Below the pieces are notes generated by a model, which saw only the letters and a list, made by a program, of their open reading frames with translations, had not been told where the DNA came from and made no database searches. A program made the position numbers and the translations under genes. Shown piece after piece: positions 29,113 to 37,259 of a stretch of 64,000 nucleotides of DNA (the stretch's first letter is position 1; every line of letters starts with the position of its first letter). The stretch is from the NCBI GenBank assembly GCA_001898225.1, contig MKTJ01000023.1, forward strand, positions 20,399 to 84,398, in the 5' to 3' direction. The DNA is from Chloroflexi bacterium 54-19. GTDB taxonomy: Bacteria; Chloroflexota; Chloroflexia; Chloroheliales; Chloroheliaceae.

Positions 29113-31785
29113 GTGAAAGTTGGTTTATTAAATACCACGAGACAGGTCTATAACCGGGTATTGCGCCGGTTCGATATTGGGGGTCTGCTCGTTAGCTCAT
29201 CCCACCTGGCTTTAAGCACCCTGGCTAATTCAGGCATCGGGTACATTTACTGGATTATAGCGGCACACCTCTTTAGCCCCGAAACGGTCGGCGCAAGCGC
29301 GGCGTTAATCTCGATTCTATCTCTTATTGCCACGGTGGCTCCGCTGGGCCTGGATGCTTCGATGGTCTATATCCTGGCCCGTTCTAAAGCGGATTGGCCC
29401 CGGAAAGTCTATAGTTTCTGCCTGGCGATTGTGGCGGTAACCCTTTTACTGGCCGTTTTGGTGTTGCCTTTCGTGGATGACCTGAATAAAGGAGCGACCC
29501 ATATCGGGGCAAGCTTCGAGGGCGGCTTGATATTCGTCTTAACCTGTTTGCTCTGGACCTTTTCGCTGGTGGTGGATGAGCTTTTCACCGTAGAAGAAAC
29601 TACCCTTTTGGTGCTGGTCCGTAACGCTTTGACCTCGGTCTTAAAACTAATCTTCTTACCCCTGGCCTTACTTTTTGCGGTTGGAGACGCCCCGCTCTTT
29701 ATTTTAGCGGGCTGGGGTTTAGGCGCTCTTTTTGCCATCGGGCTTTCGCTGGCAATTTTCGCCGGGCAAAGGCGCGGCCAACTTTCTTTCAAACCAAAGT
29801 TCGATTTCAGGCTGGTTCGTTCCAGCTTAAAACTATCGTTGGGCAACTACAGCATCATCATGACCCAGCAAATACCCGGCTTGATTCTGCCCGTAATTGT
29901 CACCCAGATGCTTTCCGCCCAATTCAACGCCTACTTTTATACCATCTTTATGTTTATCCAGGGTGTACTTCTAACCATTCCCCTCGCAATCAGCCAGGCG
30001 TTTTTCGTCCAGACTGCCGAAACAGACCCGGTTAAATTACAGGCTAAAACGGTTTCGCTGCTAAAAATAATTTTTTTGAGCATTGTTCCATTAATCCTGG
30101 CTTCGATATTTTTACGCGACCAAATCCTGGGGTTGTTTGGGAACGAATACATCGTAAACGGGGGCAGCCTGCTGGTGATAATGAGTTTAGGGGCTTTACC
30201 GGCTTCTTTTATCCGCCTGTACGTCAGTTTACAGCGTATCCGGGGGGATTTTGGACGCGGCCTTTTTGCGACGGTAGGAGGGCTGATTGCAATCCTTCTC
30301 TGCACCCTCTGGTTTATCCAGGGGTTCGGGTTATTTGGCGTAGGGCTGGGCTGGACCACCGGTCTGACAATTATAGCCATCGGTTTAGGTATTGACCTGG
30401 CTTTGAGTTTTCGCCGGACGCCCACCGCCAATAAAGGGAAATCAAAAGAAAATGAATTTGAAAACTCCCCGGAACAAGCCGTACAACCTCCCAAGCTAAC
30501 CCAGGCCGACCTCACAGTCCTTAATAAAAAAGTGTTCGAGGGTAATTTTGAACCTGGCGACTGGCAGGTAAAACCCCTTGAGAATAAACTGGTTAATCCC
30601 GTTTCGGGTGGGGTTTTCAAAGTTACCGGGCACAGCGGAAGCGGGGATACAGGCGTAGAGCGGTCGGCAATCCTTAAAATCCTGAAGGCCAGAAACCGGG
30701 GTGATAACCCGCACGACTGGAATTACTGGAAACGGGAAGCTTTGGCCTACCAATCCGGCCTGCTGGAAAATTTACCGGGCGGACTCAAGGCCCCGCATTT
30801 ACTGGGGGTGGTCGAAAAACCGGACCAGAAAGAGCTCTGGCTCTGGCTGGAAGAAGTGCCAAACTTGGATAAGGCGGACTGGACAAGAGAGCGTTATGGT
30901 CAGGTAGCCCATGACCTGGGTCTATTTAACGGGGCTTACCTGGCCGGGCTCAAACTACCAGAATATTACTGGCTTAGCAAGCGGCGCTCTTTAACCTGGG
31001 TCCAACCGGCTTTCGACCGGCTAACTTTTAACGAGGATTGGTTGCTACTTAAACTCGCCAATAGCCGGTTGCGGGCCGGGCTATCCAGGGTCTTTCCCGG
31101 TATCTTAAATTTTGGCGCGGAACTCCTTTACCGGCGCAACCTCCGGCGCTTTCTGCAACCGGAAACCTGGGCAAATCCGCGGGTCCGGCAGGCGTTTCCC
31201 CAAACGATTAACGACTGGCTTCTGAAAATCTGGGGAAATCACAAAAAGTTGCTGCAAATTTTGGATAGTCTTCCCCACACCCTTTGTCACCTCGATGCCT
31301 GGAACCCAAACCTCATTACCGACCCTGGCCCGGACGGCCAGGATCTTACCACCGCGATAGACTGGGAATTTGTAGGGTCAGGCGCAGTGGGTGAGGAATT
31401 AGTGCAACTGGTCTGGTGCAACCTGTATTACTTTAATATCGGTTTAGACGAGGTTGATGAATTAGAAAAATATATTTTTGAAAAATACCTGGAAGGTTTA
31501 AGCCAGGCCGGTTGGAAGGGCGACCCTCGCCTGGTCCGGCTGGGTTACGCGGCTTCGGCCACCCTTCGCTGGGCCTTATCCGTACCCGGCCTGGGGTTGG
31601 CCCTGGACGAAAGCCGCTACGGCCTGGAAGAACAACTCTGGAACCGGCCAATCGAGCAAATTATTGCCCACCGGGCGGCCATGACTTACCGGTTACTCGA
31701 CCTGGCTGACGAAGTTGGTCGCCTGGTGGCCGACCTGGCCCCGGTCCAGCCCGAACATGGGAAGAAATTATATGCGCATAGATAA
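29113..31785 (+). CDS. Polysaccharide flippase (MOP/Wzx-like) fused to an APH-fold kinase domain
   Basis: 890 residues. Residues about 20-435 hold some 12-14 hydrophobic segments with the character of oligosaccharide flippases of the MOP superfamily (SALANSGIGYIYWIIAAHLFSPETVGA-type start, seen as short pieces). After a charged linker (about 435-480), residues about 480-880 look like an aminoglycoside-phosphotransferase-type kinase: WKREALAYQSGLL, then LCHLDAWNPN with H726, D728 and N733 as the catalytic loop, and IDWEFVG with D750. Flippases move lipid-linked oligosaccharide across the membrane; a kinase on the same chain is unusual and its substrate is unknown. GTG 29113 is the start with only a weak ribosome site; no better start is in frame. 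The 3' end overlaps the next gene by 14 bases. Confidence 0.82.
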   Translation: MKVGLLNTTRQVYNRVLRRFDIGGLLVSSSHLALSTLANSGIGYIYWIIAAHLFSPETVGASAALISILSLIATVAPLGLDASMVYILARSKADWPRKVYSFCLAIVAVTLLLAVLVLPFVDDLNKGATHIGASFEGGLIFVLTCLLWTFSLVVDELFTVEETTLLVLVRNALTSVLKLIFLPLALLFAVGDAPLFILAGWGLGALFAIGLSLAIFAGQRRGQLSFKPKFDFRLVRSSLKLSLGNYSIIMTQQIPGLILPVIVTQMLSAQFNAYFYTIFMFIQGVLLTIPLAISQAFFVQTAETDPVKLQAKTVSLLKIIFLSIVPLILASIFLRDQILGLFGNEYIVNGGSLLVIMSLGALPASFIRLYVSLQRIRGDFGRGLFATVGGLIAILLCTLWFIQGFGLFGVGLGWTTGLTIIAIGLGIDLALSFRRTPTANKGKSKENEFENSPEQAVQPPKLTQADLTVLNKKVFEGNFEPGDWQVKPLENKLVNPVSGGVFKVTGHSGSGDTGVERSAILKILKARNRGDNPHDWNYWKREALAYQSGLLENLPGGLKAPHLLGVVEKPDQKELWLWLEEVPNLDKADWTRERYGQVAHDLGLFNGAYLAGLKLPEYYWLSKRRSLTWVQPAFDRLTFNEDWLLLKLANSRLRAGLSRVFPGILNFGAELLYRRNLRRFLQPETWANPRVRQAFPQTINDWLLKIWGNHKKLLQILDSLPHTLCHLDAWNPNLITDPGPDGQDLTTAIDWEFVGSGAVGEELVQLVWCNLYYFNIGLDEVDELEKYIFEKYLEGLSQAGWKGDPRLVRLGYAASATLRWALSVPGLGLALDESRYGLEEQLWNRPIEQIIAHRAAMTYRLLDLADEVGRLVADLAPVQPEHGKKLYAHR

Positions 31786-32338
31786 ACTGGTTCCGCTGGT
31801 TATCCTGGCCTTAAGTGCCGTCACAATGGAGGTGTACCTGCTGCCGGAAGTGCCCATCCTGCGGCCCCTGGTAATGCTGGCCTTTCTGGCGATAGGTCCC
31901 GGCCTGGCAATCGGCCACTTTTTGCGCTTACCCGGCCTGGCCCTGGAACTAACCGTAGGGATGGGCCTTAGCCTGGCTCTTGATATTGGCCTGGTTTTAA
32001 TTTTCCTGTATACCAGGACCTGGTCGGTTCCCTGGATGCTGACAGTATTGCTAATTATTTCAATTAGCTGCTCCCTGGTTCAACTGCTCCGGCAAGAGCC
32101 ACCCGCCATCACCCGGGGCGCGACCACCGGCCCACTTTACGGGTCAGGTGCCGTCGCGCCGGAAATTACCGGGACAAACCGGCAACCCCTGGCCGCCACC
32201 TATACGCCTCCGGTTACCCTCTCCTCCAGGGCGGGGCAACCCCTTCAAACTCTTGCTGCCGGGGATGCCGTCGAAGCCCTGCTGCCAGGACAGCTAAAGA
32301 AATACCATTATTTAAAAAGGAAGGATTCAGCCGACTAG
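31772..32338 (+). CDS. Small membrane protein ending the exopolysaccharide operon
   Basis: 188 residues. Four hydrophobic segments (within about residues 5-110) are followed by a Pro/Thr/Gly-rich soluble tail of about 80 residues. I recognise no named family. ATG 31772 has GGGAAGAAA just before it and lies inside the end of the flippase/kinase gene (14-base overlap), so coupling to that protein is likely. The tail's composition suggests a disordered extension. The stop codon lies inside the terminator stem-loop that follows. Confidence 0.65.
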   Translation: MRIDKLVPLVILALSAVTMEVYLLPEVPILRPLVMLAFLAIGPGLAIGHFLRLPGLALELTVGMGLSLALDIGLVLIFLYTRTWSVPWMLTVLLIISISCSLVQLLRQEPPAITRGATTGPLYGSGAVAPEITGTNRQPLAATYTPPVTLSSRAGQPLQTLAAGDAVEALLPGQLKKYHYLKRKDSAD

Positions 32339-32348
32339 CCGAATCCTT
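32321..32348 (-). terminator. Hairpin terminator between convergent genes
   Basis: AAGGATTC and GAATCCTT form an 8-base stem (9-10 with flanking pairs) around a 12-base loop. On the minus strand it is followed by CCTTTTTAAA, so it best serves the GH16-DNRLRE gene; on the plus strand the T-run is poor. Confidence 0.7.
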
Positions 32349-32376
32349 CTCCACTTATCCTATTTTTAACCTTCCC

Positions 32377-33870
32377 CTAGGTCGTGGTTATTATTAACTG
32401 AGGCGGATTGAGCGGGCTTTCCTTTGAATAAAGGTAAAGCCCATCCCCCTCGCTTGAGTCCATTGCCAGCGTGAAAACCGTCCCAAGCTTGCTCTTTAAT
32501 GCTGCCAGGTTTAAGGGAATGTCATAGACGGAATTTGGCACGGTGTGCGAAATTGAGCCAAGGACAGTTGAAGTTATGGCCGGGCGGTTGTAAAACGTCA
32601 GGCTACTTTCATCCCACCCGGTATCACTCGCCAGTTTTACGAACTGGGTATCGGTAGACCCCGCGCTGCTATCGTTAGTGGTGCCGACCCTCAATTTGAC
32701 CGAAGTAACATTCTTTCCGGCCAAAGCCAGCGTATCAAATTTGAGATAAGAAACCTTGGTAGGGTCGCCGTCTACATTCAAGGTATTGCTGGCACCCAGG
32801 TTTGTAGACGGGGCGCTGCTATCGACGGCGCTATCCGCGACCGGCTTATACAGACCGGGGACCGGGTTTGCCGGGGTGGCAGTGGGGACCGGGGCCGCAG
32901 TTGGAGTTGGCGCAGGCGTGGGCGTGTTAACCGGCCCAGGCTGAGGCCCATTCTGCCAGACCCGCACATAATCAATTTCAAAGTTGCTGGGGAACTGGGT
33001 CTGGGCGTTCGGCGCGCCGGGCCAATCACCTCCGACTGCCAGGTTAGCTAAAAGGTACATTGGTTCTTTAGGAATGTTGGCGGTATCGGTAAAGCGCCGC
33101 CGTTCTACACCATCCACGTACCAGACGATAGCGTTCGGTTCCCAGTCTACGGCGTAGGTGTGCCAGTCCGCCGAAAAGTTGGGACCCTGCCAGCTAACTC
33201 CGTCATCCATTTCCACCCCGGCGCTGTTTTTATAATGGTAGTGCATGTGTAGAGTAGACGGGTCGTTACCGATGACCTCCATAATATCAATCTCTGGGAG
33301 CGAATTCATGGTCGCGGGCAAAAGCCATAAAGTCGGCCACAAGCCTGCCCCGCTAAGCACCTTGGCCCGGAATTCCACATAGCCATACTGGAAAACAAAC
33401 TTGGGCGAGTTACCGCTATCATAGGTCTTTGGCCCGGTCGTGATAACCCCCGAAGTGTAATTATAAGCCCGGCCATTGGTGCCCTGGACGTGGCTCTGGC
33501 GGGCCTGAAGTTTGAGGGTGCCGTTATTTTCCAGCACGTTACCGGGCTGATACCACTCCAACTCGTTGTTGGTGACAATGGTGCAACCGTTGTTATCCCA
33601 CCAGTAACAGGTTGTCCATTTGTTGGTGTCGATAGCTGAGCCATTGAACTCATCGCTAAAAACCAGGTTTAGGGACTGGGGCTGATTAAGAGCCATAGTT
33701 TGGGAATTCGCCGGATTTAAAGCGATAGAAGCGGGGTGGACCGGGTTGGTCGGGCCAAAGAAGGGTCTGGCCGCCTGGGATATGCCCGGATTGAGTGTCA
33801 AAAGAGTAAGAGTTAAAATTGATAAAATAGTAAGAAAATAATGAAATAATCCGCGCGGTAAAAGCCGCAT
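32377..33870 (-). CDS. Secreted GH16 beta-glucanase with a C-terminal DNRLRE-type (CBM96-like) module
   Basis: 497 residues. A signal peptide (basic residues, a hydrophobic core at about 9-28, SQAA near 34) leads to a GH16 domain with E193-IDIM-E198 as the catalytic pair and LWPTLWLLP before it. A Pro/Thr/Ala linker (about residues 310-340) joins a C-terminal module with KPVADSAVDSSAPSTNLG, NVDGDPTKVSYLKFD and SDTGWDESSLTFYNRP, the pattern of DNRLRE domains that attach secreted proteins or bind polysaccharide. ATG 33870 is preferred over GTG 33876 because AGGAGGT sits 6 bases before it. It is paralogous to the GH16 at 18633-19667 and closes the other side of the exopolysaccharide operon. Confidence 0.93.
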   Translation of the reverse strand: MRLLPRGLFHYFLTILSILTLTLLTLNPGISQAARPFFGPTNPVHPASIALNPANSQTMALNQPQSLNLVFSDEFNGSAIDTNKWTTCYWWDNNGCTIVTNNELEWYQPGNVLENNGTLKLQARQSHVQGTNGRAYNYTSGVITTGPKTYDSGNSPKFVFQYGYVEFRAKVLSGAGLWPTLWLLPATMNSLPEIDIMEVIGNDPSTLHMHYHYKNSAGVEMDDGVSWQGPNFSADWHTYAVDWEPNAIVWYVDGVERRRFTDTANIPKEPMYLLANLAVGGDWPGAPNAQTQFPSNFEIDYVRVWQNGPQPGPVNTPTPAPTPTAAPVPTATPANPVPGLYKPVADSAVDSSAPSTNLGASNTLNVDGDPTKVSYLKFDTLALAGKNVTSVKLRVGTTNDSSAGSTDTQFVKLASDTGWDESSLTFYNRPAITSTVLGSISHTVPNSVYDIPLNLAALKSKLGTVFTLAMDSSEGDGLYLYSKESPLNPPQLIITTT

Positions 33871-34511
33871 AAACACCTCCTCTGGTAAATTAACCGGGCC
33901 TAACTGCCTGGGACCCGGTTAAAGACACGAAAACTGGTATGCTCAAATAAAGATAGATATGGTTTCTATCTCTACAAGAGAGCCTCGGAATGCAATAAAC
34001 TTAATCCTGGAATAGACCTGTATAAAGGCAGCTAATCAATTCCACAACCCTTTACTTTGAGCAAAATCAAGTTATAGGTGGTTTGATTGTAGCAGATTAA
34101 TTTTAACTTGTCAGGTTAAATCTTTTTCAGAATCGATAAATAAGAAAATTCTAATGTTCAAGTATATTAAAAATAGTTTTTATAATAAGAGCTTTTAATT
34201 CAAGGAGTATAAAGAAAATTATATTCCTGCTTACCCACCTCAAACAGGTAATTCTTTTTTAAAATTAAAAGGCAACTATTATTAATAGAATTTAATTCGA
34301 ACTTACAAATCATAAAATTTCTTATATATTCACCTGAATTTCCCGATTAATTGGGCCTTTTTACACCTTTCCAACCTGCTTCTTGACTATTGTAATCCAT
34401 AATATTAAGTAGTGAATAGAATATTATAAAGACTTTAAGGGTAGGCTCTCCAGGTGGCTTTAAAGCGATAAAAAAGTAAAAAGTTCATTTCTCAAAGGGG
34501 AGAATTGCACT
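33871..34511. promoter_or_regulatory. AT-rich divergent intergenic region
   Basis: 641 bases between the divergent GH16-DNRLRE and L,D-transpeptidase genes, with no credible gene. Two 60-base blocks that I counted (34141-34200 and 34261-34320) have 9 and 10 G/C bases, far below the coding regions. TTGACT at 34383 followed after 17 bases by TAAGTA (34406) is a possible promoter for the transpeptidase, but the -10 match is poor. The rest shows only A/T runs. Confidence 0.5.
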
Positions 34512-35690
34512 ATGAACGTTATAAAAGATAAAAGGTCCGGGGTCCCGGCCCAGTTTAAAATGCTGTCTATCGGCCTGGTCCTGCTGTTTTTCTTGCTGGA
34601 ACCTCTAAACTGGCAAGGTCAGGACGTAGCCAGGGCCGAGACTTCACCCCGTCTGCCCACACCATTTGACATGAGCGGGCTGGTAACGGCAACCACTTTA
34701 CCGGCGGCTTCACCAAATCCTGACAAAGTTTATTTTCCCAACTACGGCCAATTTGTAGCCAACCCGCTCCTGCGCTTCTGGCGGGTAAACGGGAAATACC
34801 AGAGCTTTGGTGGCCCGATGGCACGGGTAGGCCGGGATAGCGAAGGCCATACGGTCCAATATTTCGAGAAAATGGCCCTGGCCTATTACCCGGAGTTGGC
34901 CGGGACCACCTGGGAAATCCGGCCCTACGACATCGGGCGGAAATACCTGGAAACCTTAACGGGGGCCGTACAACAGGATTTCCCCTACGCCCCGGTCGCG
35001 CCGGTTTCTAACACCTCCACTCGCCACTATTTTCCTCAAACCGGCCATACCCTTAGCGCAGGGTTTTTTACTCTCTACAACCGTTCGGGCGGGCTTTTCA
35101 TCTGGGGGTATCCTTTAAGCGAGGAGTATTCCAAAACCTTGTCCGACGGCAAAGTCTATACTGTCCAGCTTTTCGAACGGGGCCGGATGGCCTGGCGGGC
35201 TGATATTGGCCCGGTTATAGACCCCCACTTTGGCACCAATATGGCGAACCTTTTAGGGGCAAACACGGCGGTCGAATTGAACGAAGGGCAGGCGCCAGAT
35301 TACTCCACCTGGGACTGGGAACACTGGGTAGACATTAACCTGTCACGCCAAAACGAAACCTTCTATGAAGGTGATATACCGGTACGCACCAACCTGGTGA
35401 CAACCGGCAAGCCGGGCAATGCTACTCCTACCGGCACTTACCACATTATCCGCCGGGTCTATAACGAGCACATGGTTGGCGGCAGTATCGGCGCGGGTGA
35501 CTATTACGATTTATATGATGTGTTATACACCCAGTACTTTACCGGCCAGGGGCATGCCCTTCATTACGCCTGGTGGCGGAGCGTTTTTGGGGTAACCGGC
35601 AGCCACGGCTGCGTGAACCAGGATTACGACTCGTCGCTCTTTGCCTGGAACTGGCTTACCATCGGGAGCCGGGTCAGCATCCATTATTAG
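34512..35690 (+). CDS. Secreted L,D-transpeptidase (YkuD) with N-terminal YFP/GYP-type repeats
   Basis: 392 residues. A signal peptide or anchor covers residues 17-31. The middle (about residues 70-240) has two copies of a module with PNYGQFVANPLLRFW / PQTGHTLSAGFFTLY and GGPMARVG / GYPLSEEY followed by a 'tVQyFE' or 'tVQLFE' segment; this module is frequent in Chloroflexota envelope proteins. The C terminus is a YkuD catalytic domain with GTYHIIRR and the active-site SHGCVNQ (His365, Cys367). L,D-transpeptidases form 3-3 peptidoglycan cross-links or attach proteins to the wall. AAAGGGGAG precedes the ATG. It stands alone on its strand. Confidence 0.92.
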   Translation: MNVIKDKRSGVPAQFKMLSIGLVLLFFLLEPLNWQGQDVARAETSPRLPTPFDMSGLVTATTLPAASPNPDKVYFPNYGQFVANPLLRFWRVNGKYQSFGGPMARVGRDSEGHTVQYFEKMALAYYPELAGTTWEIRPYDIGRKYLETLTGAVQQDFPYAPVAPVSNTSTRHYFPQTGHTLSAGFFTLYNRSGGLFIWGYPLSEEYSKTLSDGKVYTVQLFERGRMAWRADIGPVIDPHFGTNMANLLGANTAVELNEGQAPDYSTWDWEHWVDINLSRQNETFYEGDIPVRTNLVTTGKPGNATPTGTYHIIRRVYNEHMVGGSIGAGDYYDLYDVLYTQYFTGQGHALHYAWWRSVFGVTGSHGCVNQDYDSSLFAWNWLTIGSRVSIHY

Positions 35691-35724
35691 CAGGGTCCGG
35701 TCAAGGGTGTAAGATTAAATAAAA

Positions 35725-35756
35725 AAGGCCCCTGGTCCGGGTTGGACGGGGGCCTT
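35725..35756 (-). terminator. Hairpin terminator of the double UspA gene
   Basis: AAGGCCCC and GGGGCCTT form an 8-base stem, with an inner GTCC/GGAC helix. On the minus strand it runs into a T-run (bases 35721-35726 read as TTTTTT), so it ends the leftward UspA transcript; it also lies after the rightward L,D-transpeptidase. Confidence 0.8.
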
Positions 35757-35773
35757 AATAATAAATTGAAAGA

Positions 35774-36778
35774 CTAGGAGAGGACAGGAATTTCCAGGGC
35801 ACGCGGTTTCCACCCCTGGTATCCTTTTTTGATATGTACCAGCAATACCGGGCAGGCCCCTTTGCGCAGTATTTCGTCGGCCACGCTGCCCAACAGAATT
35901 TGGCCTACCCCGCCCCTGGCATGGGTAGCCAGCGCGATAAGGAACGGTTCCTCCTCCTTGGCCCACTCCACCAATCTTTCTGCCGGGTCGCCGGTTAAAA
36001 CTTCGGTCTCAAAAGTTACATTTTTCCAGTTAGCTACCACTTTCTCTTTAAGCTGGGCCAGGTAGTGAGCCGCTTCTTCCAGGCGGTAGTGTAACTCCTC
36101 GGATTGCTCCCCATCCGGGTGGAGTATTTCCATAACCGGCGCGTCAAGCAAGATTGGCTGGACCGGCTTAACCACCCGGATAAGCTTTACGCCAGCCCCT
36201 AATTTTTCGGCCAGACGGCAGGCCGGTTCGAGGGCTGCTTCCGAAACTGCCTCGCCATCAAGGGGCACCGCTATCGTAAGCGGGAGTTGGCCGGAACTAA
36301 TCGGCTCGGAAGCCGATGTATCCTCTTTGTGGGCCTCCACCAGGTCGGGACGCAACACAATTACCGGCAAATTAGAATTACGCAAAACCTGCCGAGTTAC
36401 CCCATCTAACAATAGTTGGGTAAATCCAGCCAACCCGTGGGTTGTCATCACAATCAAGCTCCCACCCTCAGCCTGCGCTATCTCCGGGATTTCATAGGTG
36501 AAGTTGCCTCGGCTTACCATTACCTCCACCCGGTCGGGGGTGAAGGCGGGGTATTTGGCCGGGTTGGTCAGGTCTGCCCTGACCTTTTCCAGGTAAGGTA
36601 GGGGCAACAAATGAGCCGGGTTTTCCTCGGCAAACGCTGCTTCCAATTCAACCGGGAGAACGGTTACCCGCAAGAGCAATAATCGGGTGCCGGTAAACTT
36701 TGCCAGTTTTATAGCCAGGGGCAGGGCTGTTTCGGCCAGAGTTGAGCCATCTAAGGGTACAACTATTTTGCCTTCCAT
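35774..36778 (-). CDS. Universal stress protein with two UspA domains
   Basis: 334 residues, two UspA domains in tandem: the first begins IVVPLDGSTLAE, the second TIAVPLDGEAVSE. The second carries the ATP-type signature THARGGVGQILLGSVADEIL; the equivalent site in the first (LLLDGVTRQVLRNS) lacks the usual G-x2-G-x9-G spacing, so probably only one half binds nucleotide. UspA proteins act in the cytoplasm in starvation, redox and envelope stress. ATG 36778 is used, though an upstream GTG at 36787 is possible; neither has a strong ribosome site. It is the last gene of a minus-strand set with the DksA relative and the cytidylate-kinase-like protein. Confidence 0.9.
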   Translation of the reverse strand: MEGKIVVPLDGSTLAETALPLAIKLAKFTGTRLLLLRVTVLPVELEAAFAEENPAHLLPLPYLEKVRADLTNPAKYPAFTPDRVEVMVSRGNFTYEIPEIAQAEGGSLIVMTTHGLAGFTQLLLDGVTRQVLRNSNLPVIVLRPDLVEAHKEDTSASEPISSGQLPLTIAVPLDGEAVSEAALEPACRLAEKLGAGVKLIRVVKPVQPILLDAPVMEILHPDGEQSEELHYRLEEAAHYLAQLKEKVVANWKNVTFETEVLTGDPAERLVEWAKEEEPFLIALATHARGGVGQILLGSVADEILRKGACPVLLVHIKKGYQGWKPRALEIPVLS

Positions 36779-36828
36779 AGCAACCACTTCTTTCGTGACC
36801 TTGTTATAAAGCTTCTTGACGCGAAAAT

Positions 36829-37185
36829 TTAAACCCTATTTATTAATTCTTCTTCTTCGACTAACCGGGTGGCCCAGGGCAAGGCTTGCAGCCGTTCAAG
36901 CGGAATTGGTTTGCCGGAGACTACCGAATAACCGTATTTGCCTTCCTCTAACAACTGTAAGGCCCGCTCCACTTCCCTGAGTTCGTACTGGAGATAATCT
37001 CTTTCGACCAGGTTCCGTTCTTGCTCGAATAAATCGCTGGCAACTTCGGGGTCCAGGGGACCTTCCTGGGACTGGTCGAGAACATTCTCGGAAACTTCCT
37101 GCGAGTTCTTTTCAAGCTCTTTTAATATGTGGGCTTTTTCCTTTAGCAGGATTGCTTTGAATTCCTGGAGTTTTTCGTCAGTCAT
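36829..37185 (-). CDS. DksA/TraR-family protein without zinc-finger cysteines
   Basis: 118 residues. The coiled-coil region (EKAHILKELEKNSQEV to REVERALQLLEEG) and the end GKYGY...GKPIPLERLQALPWATR follow the DksA/TraR/YteA pattern, but the four cysteines of the zinc finger are replaced (SVVSGKPI instead of CxxCGxPI, and no C-x2-C after ATR). DksA relatives enter the RNA polymerase secondary channel and modify transcription with or without ppGpp; cysteine-less variants are known. ATG 37185 has AAAGGTGA before it. The likely partner is RNA polymerase. Its neighbours suggest a stress-response role. Confidence 0.82.
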   Translation of the reverse strand: MTDEKLQEFKAILLKEKAHILKELEKNSQEVSENVLDQSQEGPLDPEVASDLFEQERNLVERDYLQYELREVERALQLLEEGKYGYSVVSGKPIPLERLQALPWATRLVEEEELINRV

Positions 37186-37259
37186 AATTTCACCTTTACC
37201 CCATTGTAAAGACAAGTTTTAAAATAGCCTTTTACCAGGGTGCAATCGCCCGGCCTTTT

